NCBI GenBank assembly: GCA_963514095.1
Contig: OY741266.1
Location: 29,274,355 to 29,338,354, forward strand
DNA from: Eutrigla gurnardus
Lineage: Eukaryota; Chordata; Actinopteri; Perciformes; Triglidae
Reading direction: 5' to 3'
Length of the DNA stretch: 64,000 nucleotides
The notes beneath the pieces are model-generated. The model saw only the letters and a list, made by a program, of their open reading frames with translations, had not been told where the DNA came from and did no database searches. Below, in pieces: positions 22,201 to 43,100 of the stretch (position 1 is its first letter; each line of letters starts with the position of its first letter). The translations under genes and the position numbers were made by a program.

Positions 22201-23497
22201 ACAAAACACAATCAAATTAACATCAATTATTATAAAAATCTAATAAAAAACTGCATGCATGTCCACTCTGCAACCCGCTCACCTCTCTGATGGTGTTTTT
22301 AATGAGCCTGTTGGCGGTCTCCAAGTCCTCGGGACGGGCACTCTTCAGGAGTCTGGCTAACAGCTGATGATGCAGAAACACAGTTTAGTGGGATGGAAGT
22401 CCACGTTTCCATCAGCTGTTAAACACAAACACTCACAGCAGCTTTGTCCTCCTGGTCGAACACAGAGTCTGCGCTTCTTTGCGTCGGAGGAGCCATTATA
22501 AGTTTGTCTGGCAGTTTGGGATCTTTCTTCACAATACCTGAAATAATAATAATAATAATAATAAAAAAAGGTGAGTCCAGATATATAACGTGGATAATTC
22601 CCTCAGGAGCTGAGGTGCATCTGCTGCATCCGGACCTTGCTTCTTGAGCATGCTGTAGGCTTCCTGGATCTTGGGTTCCTCTTTCAGCCAAAGGGTCCAG
22701 CCGTAGAGGACCTCCGTCACCCGGTCCTTCACCTTCTGAGGAGTCCACGCACCGAAGTACTGCAGAGAGAAGACCAGGCGGGTCCGTCACGTCAGGGAGG
22801 ACAGCAGCTTAGACATCCTTTTATAGGTCTAACAATCATTACATTCATATGGACTTTTCTATTCCAATATTTGTGGATGTACTTTAAAATCAACTGAGAG
22901 AGATGTTTGTATGAAATTGTATAATTTAATAAACAAATAAGGTGCTGTTTAACCGAGAGTTCTCCTGGATTATATCCTGGAGTTCTCAGATGTTTTCTCT
23001 TATATAACTGGAAGTCTTTTTTAACTTGAGTTCTAAAAGCGTTCTATAAATAAAATGTGATGATCATTATATTCACGATGACACTGAAAATTAAATGTAA
23101 CACACACACAGTCTCAGTAATAAAACACACAAAAATGGGATCATTTAAAGAATTATGATATTATTATGGCCTCGTTAAATCCACCCAGGCAAAGCATTGC
23201 CAGTAAAGTCTAATTGATATTTAGCCAATTAACTCTGAGCAGATCCATCACTTCTGATTTTAGATTTGTGTCCTCGCTGCCGTTATGTCACGTGACGGGA
23301 ACTGAGCACACGTTGTGTCGCCACGGTTACCTTCGGCGTTAACAGTTTGATGAGCTCATTGAGAAAGCGAAACTTGGCGGCCTCGTTGTGAAACCTCTTT
23401 CCACAGTTGTTCATACACGCTTCGAGAACCTGGAAAGCACCAAGAAGAGCAGAGGACGCTTTATTTCAACGGGCGAAAAAATCTAATTCACAAAAGC

Positions 23498-23540
<43 letters not shown>

Positions 23541-25180
23541 GAAACAGCAGCTTGATCGCGGCGCGTTTTCTGGTTAACCACCTTTTAAATGACACGTGAC
23601 ATGAAGCACATGATCCATCGATCCCCCTCTTTTAATGTGTGCCGTCACAGCAGATTCAAAATGCAGATTAAACCCTTAAATGTCCATTATGGTCATGTGA
23701 CACAACATTTAGTCACAGATATTCTTCACAGGACCGCCCTCATCCGGGGTGAGAACAAAGACTCTTGTTTCCCCACTGTACCTCTAAGGATGCTGGGTAA
23801 ATAGCCGTTTACAACACAGAAAAAAATTGCATTAAATAAAATATAGAAAAAGAGAAGATGATGTTTGCAGCTTGTTGCTTCTGGGAACTTCACAGAGGAA
23901 TACGCTGAATATTTAACAACAGATACACATAAAGTGTATTATAAGTAGTGAATGTAATCTGATTACTCACAGTGAGCGCCTGCAGAGACTCTTTCTCCTG
24001 TGGCGACTGGATCTTATGAGCGAGAAGGCGAATGGCTACCTCCGGCCTGGAAATGGAAAGAGTTCAGATTTAAGTACTATTCACGTATAGCTAAAAGAAA
24101 CATCACAGTAATACATTCCATCACATCCATAGTGACAGGGTCAAATGTGCTACAGACTTCCTCCTCTTGCAACAGAGCTGTGATTTCAAGATGGACGTGA
24201 AGCAACTCTTTCTCAAATGCCGACGGTTGTGTTGAAGTAACTTCTGGAAGCGAGCGGCCTCCCCTGAAGCCTTCAGCTTCGGCGTCCAGAGCCTGAAATA
24301 TATGGAACTATGTAAGGAGCACTGATTCAGTTTACCCGTCTGCCTCTTGGTCGACCAGCTGGTAGAATCCCTGGATGCAGTCCCAGCGGTCCTCCTGATT
24401 GTTTGGGTCTGTGGCCTGGTCTGCAATTAGATCAAACACGTGGAAATCTATGAAATTACATAATGAGGAAGTGAAAATGAAGGGCAGATCTACACAGAAA
24501 AACACGGAAACAATACTTCTACTGTACTCCGTATACTTGTAAGATGTGGAGACTTGTAAGTACTGTGTGTTGAGGTACTTTTTAAGTCTATAAAAAGTGG
24601 AAATGTGGAATATATGCATTGTTTTTTATGTCTCAAATGTCCTAAAATGTTTCCATTTTGCTTGATATGCTTGTTTTCTATTCAGAATTATGTTCAAACG
24701 CCGGGTTTTTAACTTATTAGGATTTGTTTCTGAAGCATAGCCTCCTCCTTTCACTCAAACAACACAACTCTATCTTTAATCCGCGTGTTCTGCGGCGATG
24801 CGCGTGCACAGGCGGAGCGCAGACACAACACGCCGCTCGAGCGCTCCGTCATGCACGCGCGTTGTCCAACCAACTTCCTGTTCCGATACTTTCTGCAAAA
24901 ATAGCACTTTTTCAACCAAAAAAAGAGAAAGGAATTTAAGTTAAAATAAAAAGACACATTAAGAATGTTATCGCTATTATTGCCGTTAAAGTGAGGGCGC
25001 GAGCCGACGGTTGGTGTGACGTCAGTTAGTTCAGATATGTGATGATGACAGTAAAAAAAAAAGAAAAAAGTAAGTAAACACACAAACACGCCGACGGAAA
25101 CGAGCAACGAACGTTGGTCAACGTCCCGTTTACTTACTGAGCCACGACTCGAACGTTGCCTGGCTGTCGCCGGTCGCCAT
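17252..25180 (-). CDS. gga2: ADP-ribosylation-factor-binding protein GGA (probably GGA2)
   Basis: A monomeric clathrin adaptor that sorts mannose-6-phosphate-receptor-type cargo at the trans-Golgi network. Exons in gene order: 25180-25138, 24420-24336, 24046-23971, 23429-23331, 22759-22636, 22537-22437, 22363-22283, 22190-22053, 21252-21033, 20571-20392, 20303-20236, 20153-20046, 19685-19565, 19020-18851, 18252-18142, 17398-17252. Phases agree, giving 623 residues, a normal GGA length. Residues 1 to about 145 form the VHS domain (LLAHKIQSPQE, CGKRFHNEAAKFRFLNELIK). The GAT domain follows to about 320. The hinge holds an LIDL clathrin-box-like motif (YHLIDLSALD). The GAE ear runs from about 465 (VPIESIKP, VQAAVPK, VLLLANP). 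Assignment to GGA2 rather than GGA1 or GGA3 rests on the neighbouring ears2, the same order and strand as human 16p12. Confidence 0.93.
18656..18785. repeat. 43-bp tandem repeat, three copies
   Basis: Three near-identical units containing CCAGCAGAGTGAT and CAGACCATCGAAACATC, in the gga2 intron between exons 14 and 15. Confidence 0.95.
19218..19271. repeat. (TA)n microsatellite
   Basis: About 27 TA units in the gga2 intron 19021-19564. Confidence 0.95.
21284..21538. mobile_element. hAT-type MITE with 8-bp target duplication
   Basis: Element 21292-21530 (239 bp). Ends are TAGGGATGTCCGATC and its inverted copy. Flanks are CATTTACC (21284-21291) and CATTCACC (21531-21538), a 7/8 match. The interior still starts an open frame, MSAVWHHFK, reminiscent of the start of hAT transposases, so it may be an internal-deletion derivative. 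It lies in a gga2 intron, 39 bp upstream of the exon 9 acceptor. Confidence 0.85.
21539..22052 (-). other. gga2: gga2 intron, no further feature
   Basis: AT-rich intron sequence between exon 8 and the MITE. Nothing else is recognised. Confidence 0.5.
23501..23534. repeat. (CA)n microsatellite
   Basis: About 17 units in gga2 intron 3 (23430-23970). The gga2 introns 22760-23330 and 24421-25137 show no further feature. Confidence 0.9.
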
Positions 25181-26917
25181 TGCCGTCGGTCTCCAGCGGC
25201 TCCAGAGATGTTTGGTGGCCGAGCTGTGCGCGTCTTTCTGGGGGGGGAGAGGTGTCAACCTGCAGCCTGGCTGAACGCATGCAGGGTTGCCAGATCCGTG
25301 GCTTTTCAGGTACGTAAGCCCCTCCCCTACCAAACTCACGTCAGCTATTTCTCAAGCGAATTAATCAATAATTGGAGTCAGTATTTTTGTCATTTGTGTT
25401 TGTTATTTTCTCTTTACGAATATTTATTTAAAAAAAAATACGCTAAATGTTGATAAAACAAGTTTAAAATAGCAGCTCACGATTTCAAGTTGAGACGGAA
25501 AAAAGACCGACCTGGCAACACTGGTGGCATGTGACACTCACGCAGAGTCACACTCCTGACACAACAACTAAATTAAATCAACACACCCCTCCCGATTACT
25601 GGGCAGTCATGGTGGAAATTACGTTCGCTCAAGTAGTATCCTTTAGTACAATTTTGAGGTACTTGTACTTTACTTGAATAATTATTTTTTTCCTGCTACT
25701 TCTATTCTTCACTACATTTCAGATGAAAATGTTGTACTTTTTTTACTCCATTTGATAAACTTGAAGTACATTTACTCACGTCATGATTTCAAGTTTATAC
25801 AATATGATATATTTTTTTAATAGTATTAAAATAATTGCCAACACAAACTAGTGGTTATATCAAATGACTGCAGAATAATATAACTCCTAATGAGGACATT
25901 CTGCTGGATAAGAACTTTTATTTATGATTCTTTAAGATAATTTCGCTGATAGCGATACTTTTACTGCGTTTGAAGTAGCCTGATTAAGGTTGGTATTACT
26001 TTTACTTCCACCAACTTCAAGAGCACTTGTTTCGTTATAGTTTTTAATTTATGTAAAGAAACTGCTGCTGAGCAGCTTGAAACACCTCCATTGGAATCTT
26101 GCCTTTCGTACAGTGATGATGTCACAGAGTAACAATTATATAATAGTTATAATTTGGATAACATCTGCCCAACCGTTGGTTTGTCACGGCCTCAAGCAAA
26201 GCTAGAAAGAGTCGTCGTTCTCTGTTGTGTGAACAGAAATGTAATTTTTATCACTTCACTAGTAGCTGGTTGAGGTGTTACTCTGACTTTAACTAAAGTA
26301 TATAATAAATAACTATAACTGTCAAACGTGGGCTAAAATCTACAAGACTTGTTACTAAATTATACTGAAGTAGTTATAAAGTAGCAAAGAGTTTAATAAA
26401 TAATAAAAAAAATACATGTTTAAATAGCTGCATAAATTCATTCCCATAAGTGATTAAAATACAAAAACAATAATCTGAATAGTTTCTCTCAACCAGTGAT
26501 ATGAACTTCTAAATAAACAAATCAAAGCTTCCATTTCTCAATACAAAATCATATTGCAGGACAAACAGCAGGAAAACATATTTTATATATATTTTATTGT
26601 CCCTGATATCATGATTGAAGCTCAAATGTTTGTTATTCATGACTGTTTTTTTCTTCTTTCTTGTGACTGAAGTCTTAATCCATCTGTTGTCGTTCGTTAG
26701 AAACGTAAAAATAAAGTGGTACTTTCCGCCCCCGGCTTCCTGTGTCACCTGGTCCTGTCAAATCTCAAAGAGCCGAGTCAAACCACGTGAGAACAATCTC
26801 TTTGATAAAACATTTATAATAATGTACATCGTTTTCAGTTCATTTGTAACATGTCCCGGTTTGCTTTGGCAGAATTCCTGGTGGTTTCATGTAAACGCCG
26901 ACATACAGGCCACGTCT
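25181..26917. other. gga2 promoter side and ears2 3' flank
   Basis: No coding gene. About 25620-26000 belongs to the dispersed teleost family with paired TACTTGAGTA/TACTCAAGTA words (other copies listed separately). A minus-strand AATAAA at 26593-26598 is the likely ears2 poly(A) signal, 320 bp after its stop. The head-to-tail spacing between ears2 and gga2 is about 1.7 kb. Confidence 0.55.
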
Positions 26918-31461
<4,544 letters not shown>

Positions 31462-31700
31462 TTTCTATGCTAACATTCGCGTAGCTAGCGTTAGCTCGCA
31501 GCCCAGCTACGTAGACGGTTACGTCAGCGAGAGAAACCGCATTTCAGTTGAGACGTTACAAAGTTGTCCCTCGCGCGCGTGTATCGTGACGTTTGTTTGG
31601 GTCAAACGTGAATCCGCTGCATTTTCTTCTTCGTCGGAATTCGACCGGAAGAGGATTTGAGCGTCCTGGAAAGAGCGCACTGCCACCTAGCGGAGGGACA
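31462..31700 (-). promoter_or_regulatory. ears2: ears2 promoter region
   Basis: GC-richer than its surroundings and directly upstream of the ears2 ATG. It has a CRE-like TTACGTCA at 31519-31526, a TGACGT at 31587-31592 and an ETS/GABP-type ACCGGAAG at 31644-31651. No TATA box was seen. Such motifs are common at promoters of nuclear genes for mitochondrial proteins. Use is inferred. Confidence 0.5.
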
Positions 31701-35740
<4,040 letters not shown>

Positions 35741-35786
35741 TGAATTTAACCACAGAGTCCTGTCATCCCATGAGACGCATCACATC

Positions 35787-37218
35787 ATGAGATCACGCTA
35801 CCTATTCCTGCTGGTTTACCTGCTGGAGAGCTGCTGTTGTAAGAGCACATTTTTGTCTTTTCTCGAAGGTGTAAATGATAAATTATGACCAAAATCCACT
35901 CCTACAGGACGAGGCTGGTGATCTTTGAATGTCCTTTCATTATGATAAAATGATAATCTCACCTACAGGCACCGAGCTACTCTATAAAACTGAGTTTCTC
36001 CACCAACAACAGCCTCAATTACCCATCATGCAATGCAGCTTTGCGTTTATTATCATTATATTAACACCACTAATATGCCTCAAATCTATATTTAGAGCAA
36101 ACTAGAAAATTAGTGAATGATTTCCTCTTTATAATAAAAATGTCTCAAATCTAAAGCTCAAGTCCTTCAAATGGTCGTGTCGGCTCTAACTGAACATTGT
36201 CTCCTCCCAACAGGGGCTTCAGATGCACAAAGGTAAGATGAGAACTGGAAAACCACACAAGACCTTTCTAATTGTAACAAACTGTGTCATCTCTAGTCAC
36301 TAAACTTGCCTGTTTTCTGTCCTCGTGGAAATGTACAGAAATGAAACCTGCACTACAGAAACATGCGGTCGGGTGAGTGAAGCTGTCATCATCAAAAGTC
36401 CTGCGTCCATTTTTAAAATGTATTTCATTGTTGAATTTGGATTTGTGATAATAAACAATAAGCTCTTCCAAAGCTGCGGGTACAAACGTCACGTTCCGAT
36501 TTTATCTGAAAAATAACAATAAGATCTTGAGCCGGTTCCTAAGATTCAGTGTGGATACGGTGTGAGATAATAAATCTAGCCCTTCCCCCTGGAGCTATTC
36601 ATACCAGGCATGTGACTCAGCAGTAACACAGCATTTATATTTTTATTTCAAGTAGCAGGAAAACCACAGGTGTAATTAATATTGACAATGGAAACCTATA
36701 AAATAACTGTGGTGACCTCCTGGATAGTTGTTATTATTATTAACCGCATCTGTGATTATCCTGCTATGACATGGCAAAATGTCTGCGGTGAAAAAAGGCC
36801 TATTGTTACAGGTTTTTGTCCACCTAGCCACTGCAAGCAAAAAATACAACAACAATAATACACTATTAAGTATTTAATGTTAAGGTAATTGCTTGATCAA
36901 ATCAACCAACCATCAGCCGAGTGCACAATCAGACAATCAGACCCGGGCTTTGTGGGAACTTACTGTTATGAAATGTCACATACATGTCATGAACTTGGTA
37001 TTTGTGAGCTCAAGAAGCTTTCTAGTTGCCTACCCTGAACATTGTTCAGGCATTTGTTTATATATCACCTATCACACCTTTTCCTTTCAACCCAGGCGCC
37101 CGATCCGACCTCTCGCTTCCTCCGGTGCGTGGGTTCGCCATCGAACGGGACGGGGCGAGATCACATGCGGAGGCTGAAAGGAATGCTCGAAGCGGCGATG
37201 GATGTGTACACCTTCATG
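35787..37218 (+). CDS. mesothelin-like gene: signal peptide and first exons
   Basis: Exons 35787-35838, 36214-36232, 36339-36372 and 37096-37218. The first encodes most of the hydrophobic signal peptide. The next two are tiny (19 and 34 bp) but keep phase and have standard splice sites. They encode a short Cys/Thr linker (NETCTTETCGR). The fourth opens the first repeat cassette. An acceptor-like CTCCCCAG at 35733-35740 suggests that an untranslated exon is spliced in front of the ATG. Confidence 0.75.
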
Positions 37219-40060
37219 GTATGACTGACAGTTACCACCTGTACGTGACAGGAATGTTCAGACGGGAGGAATGCCGCCACATATTCCCACCTGACCAGTT
37301 GGTGTTGCAATGCTGTGGTTGTTTGCCTGCACGCATGCAGACTGGGATCAGAGGTGTTTTTATTGGGTTAGAGTTACTGAATGTTTATCAGATGGTGTAC
37401 TTGTGTTATTAGCGGTTTCCAGGGAAACACATCTACATATCTTCCGTTGCCACAGAGGTCCAGCATGACAGGCGTGCCACTTCTCAGCCTGCAGGGGGCG
37501 CTGGCATTAAACCCCGAAGCGGACCCCCTCCAGAACGAAGCCGTGGTCCAGATGTGGATGGATGTCAAGATCAAACCGCTGCTGAAATCTATCACCAAAC
37601 GCTTCCTGTCCTGCCTCAGCACCAAGAACTTCAGCTGCTCCACCTACCAGACGGTGTACGAGCCTCCGTCTGCATGGCATACGTCTTCTTTTGTTTTTAC
37701 AAAAAAAAAAAAAAACTCATCACGTCTTCCTATCTCTTCTTGCAGGGTGAGGGAGCTCAGCCAACATTGTTCTGAGATGAATCCAGTCCAACAAAAGTGG
37801 ATCTACACTTTCTTTATGTACCCCTTTCTGTCCGGAGACAGAGTAGCTGGTAAAGTTATGTTAATGAACTGGTTTAGGTTGGAACCAATTGGATCGCAGT
37901 ATTCTGTTGTTTAACTTTGAGTCTTCATGAACATTTCTCAACTTATTCAGCAGTTTTCAGCCAAAAAAGTCTGAAAAACCCGTTGGTTTCTACGAGCCAA
38001 GCACCAAATTAAACATAAACAATGTTAACGACTAGATAGTGAAGAAAGTGGAGCATCTAGCAGCTAAACACCCTGATATTTTACTCAGGAGCTGGTGGAG
38101 ACCAAAACAGAGCTAAAACCAGAGTGAATATTGGATTTAGATTTGTCAGGTAGGAAACGGTTATGATGAAAGAAAAAACATTCAAATTATTTGTGCATGT
38201 TCTGAAAAATTTGACTGAAACCTCCTTGATAGGTTTATTAATTCATGAATTATTAAATGAATCAAGCTCACATTAGGCTACATGCAGCCCAATATGTTCG
38301 TAATCTTTAACTTGGCAATTTAATATTTTAAGATGTGTTAACATGCTCATATTTAGTCTTCTACAACGATGTATAATGTGTTGGCTCGGTGTGTGTAATC
38401 TCTTTATAGGTTGTGTGAGCCGACAGGAGAGCAGCGAGGACTGGTTGATGAAGAACTTTGGTGCCTTCAGAGTCATGGCTCGGATGAAGGACTTTTCAAC
38501 ACTCAATGTAGTCTTCAGTGGAGTGAGTTCACTCGAGTTTCCTTCAAAATGTGTTCAGAGTGGGGAGAGTTTTTAGTTTAGTTTATTAGACAATACTCTA
38601 AACTCTGCAGTAAAAAAATGCAAGGGTATGAGACATTGTCAGGAATATCACGACAACATCCAGGACTTGTGACTACATCTTTTCCTCTCTCCTCCCTTGT
38701 TTTTTCCTCCACCACAGTTGGAGGTTCTTCACCTGTTGTCTCCAACACAGAAGGCTGAGCTTCTTCTGATGCCTGAAGTCGCAGGTTTAGACAACGGTAC
38801 CCTGACCCTGGTCTTCCACAGTTTGTTGACAGGGGGTCCTCCCCCCACCGCCTACCCTGGAGGTGGCCACCAGGGGACGACCCCTGGAGGTGGCCACAAC
38901 TGGACGACCCCTGGCGGGGGCTACAACTGGACAAGCCATGGAGGGGGCCACAACTGGACGACCCCTGGAGGTGGCCACAACTGGAAAAGCCATGGAGGTG
39001 GCCACAACTGGACGACCCCTGGAGGTGGCCACAACTGGACAAGCCATGGAGGGGGCCACAACTGGACGACCCCTGGAGGTGGCCCCTACTGGACAAGCCA
39101 TGGAGGGGGCCCTGGACACACTTCCACTTATCCTCCACATCCCACATATAACCCGTACTCACCACCTTCGCCACACAACAGCCTCAAACAGGTACTGTAG
39201 CCTGGATGGATGGATGGATGGATGGATGGATGGGTGGATGGATGGATGGATGGGTGGATGGGTGGATGGATGGGTGGGTGGGTGGGTGGGTGGGTGGATG
39301 GATGGATGGGTGGGTGGATGGATGGATGGATGGATGGATGGGTGGGTGGATGGATGGATGGATGGGTGGGTGGGTGGGTGGGTGGGTGGATGGATGGATG
39401 GGTGGGTGGATGGATGGATGGATGGATGGATGGGTGGGTGGATGGATGGATGGATGGATGGGTGGGTGGGTGGATGGATGGATGGATGGATGGGTGGGTG
39501 GATGGATGGATGGATGGATGGGTGGGTGGGTGGATGAATGTCTGCTTGATGTGTAAATAGGGCCGGTTGTGGCTCAGAGGTAGAGCGAGTCGTCCTCGTA
39601 CTCCGTAACCCGACTCCTTCAGTCCTCATGCCGAAGTGTCCTGGGGCAAGATACTGAAATCCCAGTAGCCGTCGGCGTTTGAATGTGTATGAATGAATGT
39701 GTATGAATGAATGTGTATGAATGCGATCCTGATCGTCATCAGGGTATGAATGTGTGTGAATGTGTAAATAGAGTGTAGTGTAAAGGGCCTTGAGTAGTCA
39801 AAAAGACTATAAAGGCACTATAAAAATGCAGTTCCAGATGAACACATTCATCATATCTATTTGTTTGCCATTTTGGATGTTAAAAAACATATACTGTATT
39901 AGTTTTAATAAGGGCAAACCAACACATTTAAGAAGTTAATATGTTATAATCTTCTCTTTTGTCACCCCTACAGGTTGTCAATGGCATTGCGACATCTTTC
40001 AAACCCATCGGGAGCTTCGTTCATGACTTTGTGTCCTTCACACAAGAGGTACAAGCTCTC

Positions 40061-40148
<88 letters not shown>

Positions 40149-43100
40149 CACCTGCCCATTGAAATGAGTCCTGACCGGCCGTGTTTCTCCAGAGGAACGT
40201 CTCAGAATTAAGAAGCACCACTCTGATCCAGTTCCTGCTCAACTGGACTCTGGCGGAGCTGGCGGACGTGTACCGGCCACAGAATGCCTCCTCGGTTCCA
40301 GAGAGGCCGGAGTTCGATGTGACCAACGTGGAGGACTGGTACCAGCATGTCGTGATGCCGGTGTTAGGCAGGTTCCTGCCAAACGACGGGGCCCCGATGC
40401 ATCGAAACATCACTCTGGCCTTCCACCAAGTGTTGTAAGTCAAGCTTACATTTCAGATTAAAGTCTTTATCCCTTCATATCCTGTATTTGTTCCTTTTTT
40501 AATGTATGAGTTTATCATATAGCATATTTTACTTAGTACATTTAAAGCTCCTATAACATTTAATGATTGCTCAGTTCTAGCAATTACTGCAATGCAATTG
40601 TAATTATCTCTGTGCAGTGTTTAGCCTCTTCTAGCTCATTTTATTCAGTTCAGTCTCCAGCAGCAGCATAATAATGAATTAATACCAACATATGTAACCA
40701 TAACTAAGAAGCCTCAAGAGGCAAAACAATTAAGGTTTGTTAACGCATGTATACAAACAGGGAAAAGGAGAATGAATCAGAAATTTAGGTTTAGTTTAAA
40801 TACCGGTTTAACCACTTTTAAGCAGGCAGCTGTTTTGGGGTAAACAGTTCTGAAGAACCTGCTGGTTTCTACCAGCCAAGCACCAAAACTACAAATAGAC
40901 AAAGTTAGCATCTAGCTGGTGAAGAAAGTGGAGCAGCTAAAGACTGATGTTTTTCTCAGGAGCTGGTGGAGACCAAAATGGAGCTAAAACCAGAGTGAAT
41001 GTTGTCAGGTGACCAGAAACGTGACTCCAAATAAATGCTAATGTTGCTTCATAACTTTTAGATGTGTAAAAAAAGACAATTGCTTGCTAACGTGTTAGCT
41101 AAGGTAGCATCATAATGACTAGAATGCACGTTTGTGTCTCATCTCTCTGCAGCTATCTGGACCATGGTGCGGACGATGAAACCTCTGAAATTCAGGATGT
41201 CTGCAGCATCACTCTTGATAAGAGCCCTTGCGGGGTGAGGCTTCGTTTCATTCTTTAATTTAAAATGTTGTTGTGAAATGTCTCAAGGAGCTCCTTATCT
41301 ACCCATCCTTCCTTTTCATCCCACCAGCTGACCGATGCGGTGGCCAATGTGGCCGGCGTTTTGCACTGTGCTGCTCGTAGCAACCTGACGATGTCCGAGG
41401 AGACGGTCATGAGGTTGATTTCGGAACTGACAGGACGTCTGAATTCACTGATGAAGGAGTTGGCCACAGTGGTGAGATAATAGCAGCCTCAAACTGTCCT
41501 CAAGGGATCATAAATCAGAAAATAAATGTGATTTACCTCAGTGTTTACAGAGACAGACAGGTAACCAGTCTATCACGGGGCTGACATGTAGAGACAGACA
41601 GGTAACCAGTCTATCACAGGGCTGACATGTAGAGACGGACAGGTAACCAGTCTATCACAGGGCTGACATGTAGAGACAGACAGGTAACCAGTCTATCACA
41701 GGGCTGACATGTAGAGACAGACAGGTAACCAGTCTATCACAGGGCTGACATGTAGAGACAGACAGGTAACCAGTCTATCACAGGGCTGACATGTAGAGAC
41801 AGACAGGTAACCAGTCTATCACAGGGAGACATGTAGAGACAGACAGGTAACCAATCTATCACAGGGAGACATGTAGAGACAGACAGGTAACCAGTCTATC
41901 ACAGGGAGACATGTAGAGACAGACAGGTAACCAATCTATCACAGGGAGACATGTAGAGACAGACAGGTAACCAGTCTATTTCAAGTCCCGCATTGACTAC
42001 AAAATCCTCCTGTTAACATTCAAGGCCATTCACAATCTTGCCCCTCCATATCTTTCCAATCTTCTCCATATTGCCATCCCCTCTCGCACACTCCGTTCAT
42101 CCTCCTCCATTCTGCTGACTGTCCCCCCGGTCCGTCTTACCACCATGGGGAGCAGAGCTTTCAGCCGCTCTGCTCCCCGGCTCTGGAACTCTCTGCCACC
42201 CGAAATAAGGAACATCAGTACATTTTCACATTTCAAGTCCCGACTCAAAACACACCTGTTTAAGAATGCCTTTTCCCTCTAACCAAGTTTCCTGTCCATA
42301 CTTCACTTTACTCTTGTGTACTTTTGTGGCTTCTTTGTATTTTATTTTTATTTTATTACTTCAATTTTATTTTATTCTATTGTGTACTGTACATTGTCTT
42401 TTATTTACTGTAAGGTGACCTTGAGTGACAGAAAGGCGCCTATGAAATAAAATGTATTATTATTATCACAGGGCTGACATGTAGAGACAGACAGGTAACC
42501 AGTCTATCACAGGGCTGACATGTAGAGACAGACAGGTAACCAGTCTATCACAGGGCTGACATGTAGAGACAGACAGGTCTTTGGACTGTGGGAGGAACCC
42601 GGAGAACCCAGAGAGAACCGATGCTCACACGGGGAGAAAATGCAAAACACCCGAACCGACCCAGGAATCGAACCTGTGGCCTCTCACTGTGTACCCACTC
42701 TACCACCGTGCCGCCCCCCCGATGTGTCTTAAAAAATGTAAATTCAAATCAGCGCTTCCTGTTCCTCCTGCAGAACTTCCGAGAGCTGGCGTCTGACTTC
42801 AAGCAGATCTTCGGCGAGGCGGACTCCCCATCGATGACCCGGGAACACCTGGAGGACCCAGACTTCATCAAGCTCTGGTTCCAGATCAAACTGGCCCCCC
42901 TCCTGCCCGACGTACCCACAGGCCTCCTGTCCTGCCTCAGCACCAAGAACTTCTCCTGCCCGGTTTTCCAAAGCATGTGAGTTCAGCTGATGTTGTGTTT
43001 TCTCTCTCAGTCTGGTGCATCGAGTCATTTCTCTGTTTCCTGTTGGATGTGTGCAGAGTGGCAGCGTTCAGCAAACACGAGCGTGATGTGAATCCTAATT

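Noticed and set aside
38863..39537. Open frame continuing into Trp-Met-Asp-Gly repeats
   Set aside because: It is the wrong frame through the nonapeptide exon and then the intronic GGAT array.
41549..42580. CRISPR-like regular repeat array
   Set aside because: There are no unique spacers: the units are directly tandem, and the locus is an intron of a vertebrate gene.
42588..42980. Plus-strand frame extending exon 42774-42976 upstream to 42588
   Set aside because: The upstream part is SINE sequence; the CTCCTGCAG acceptor at 42773 and phase with the previous exon place the exon start at 42774.
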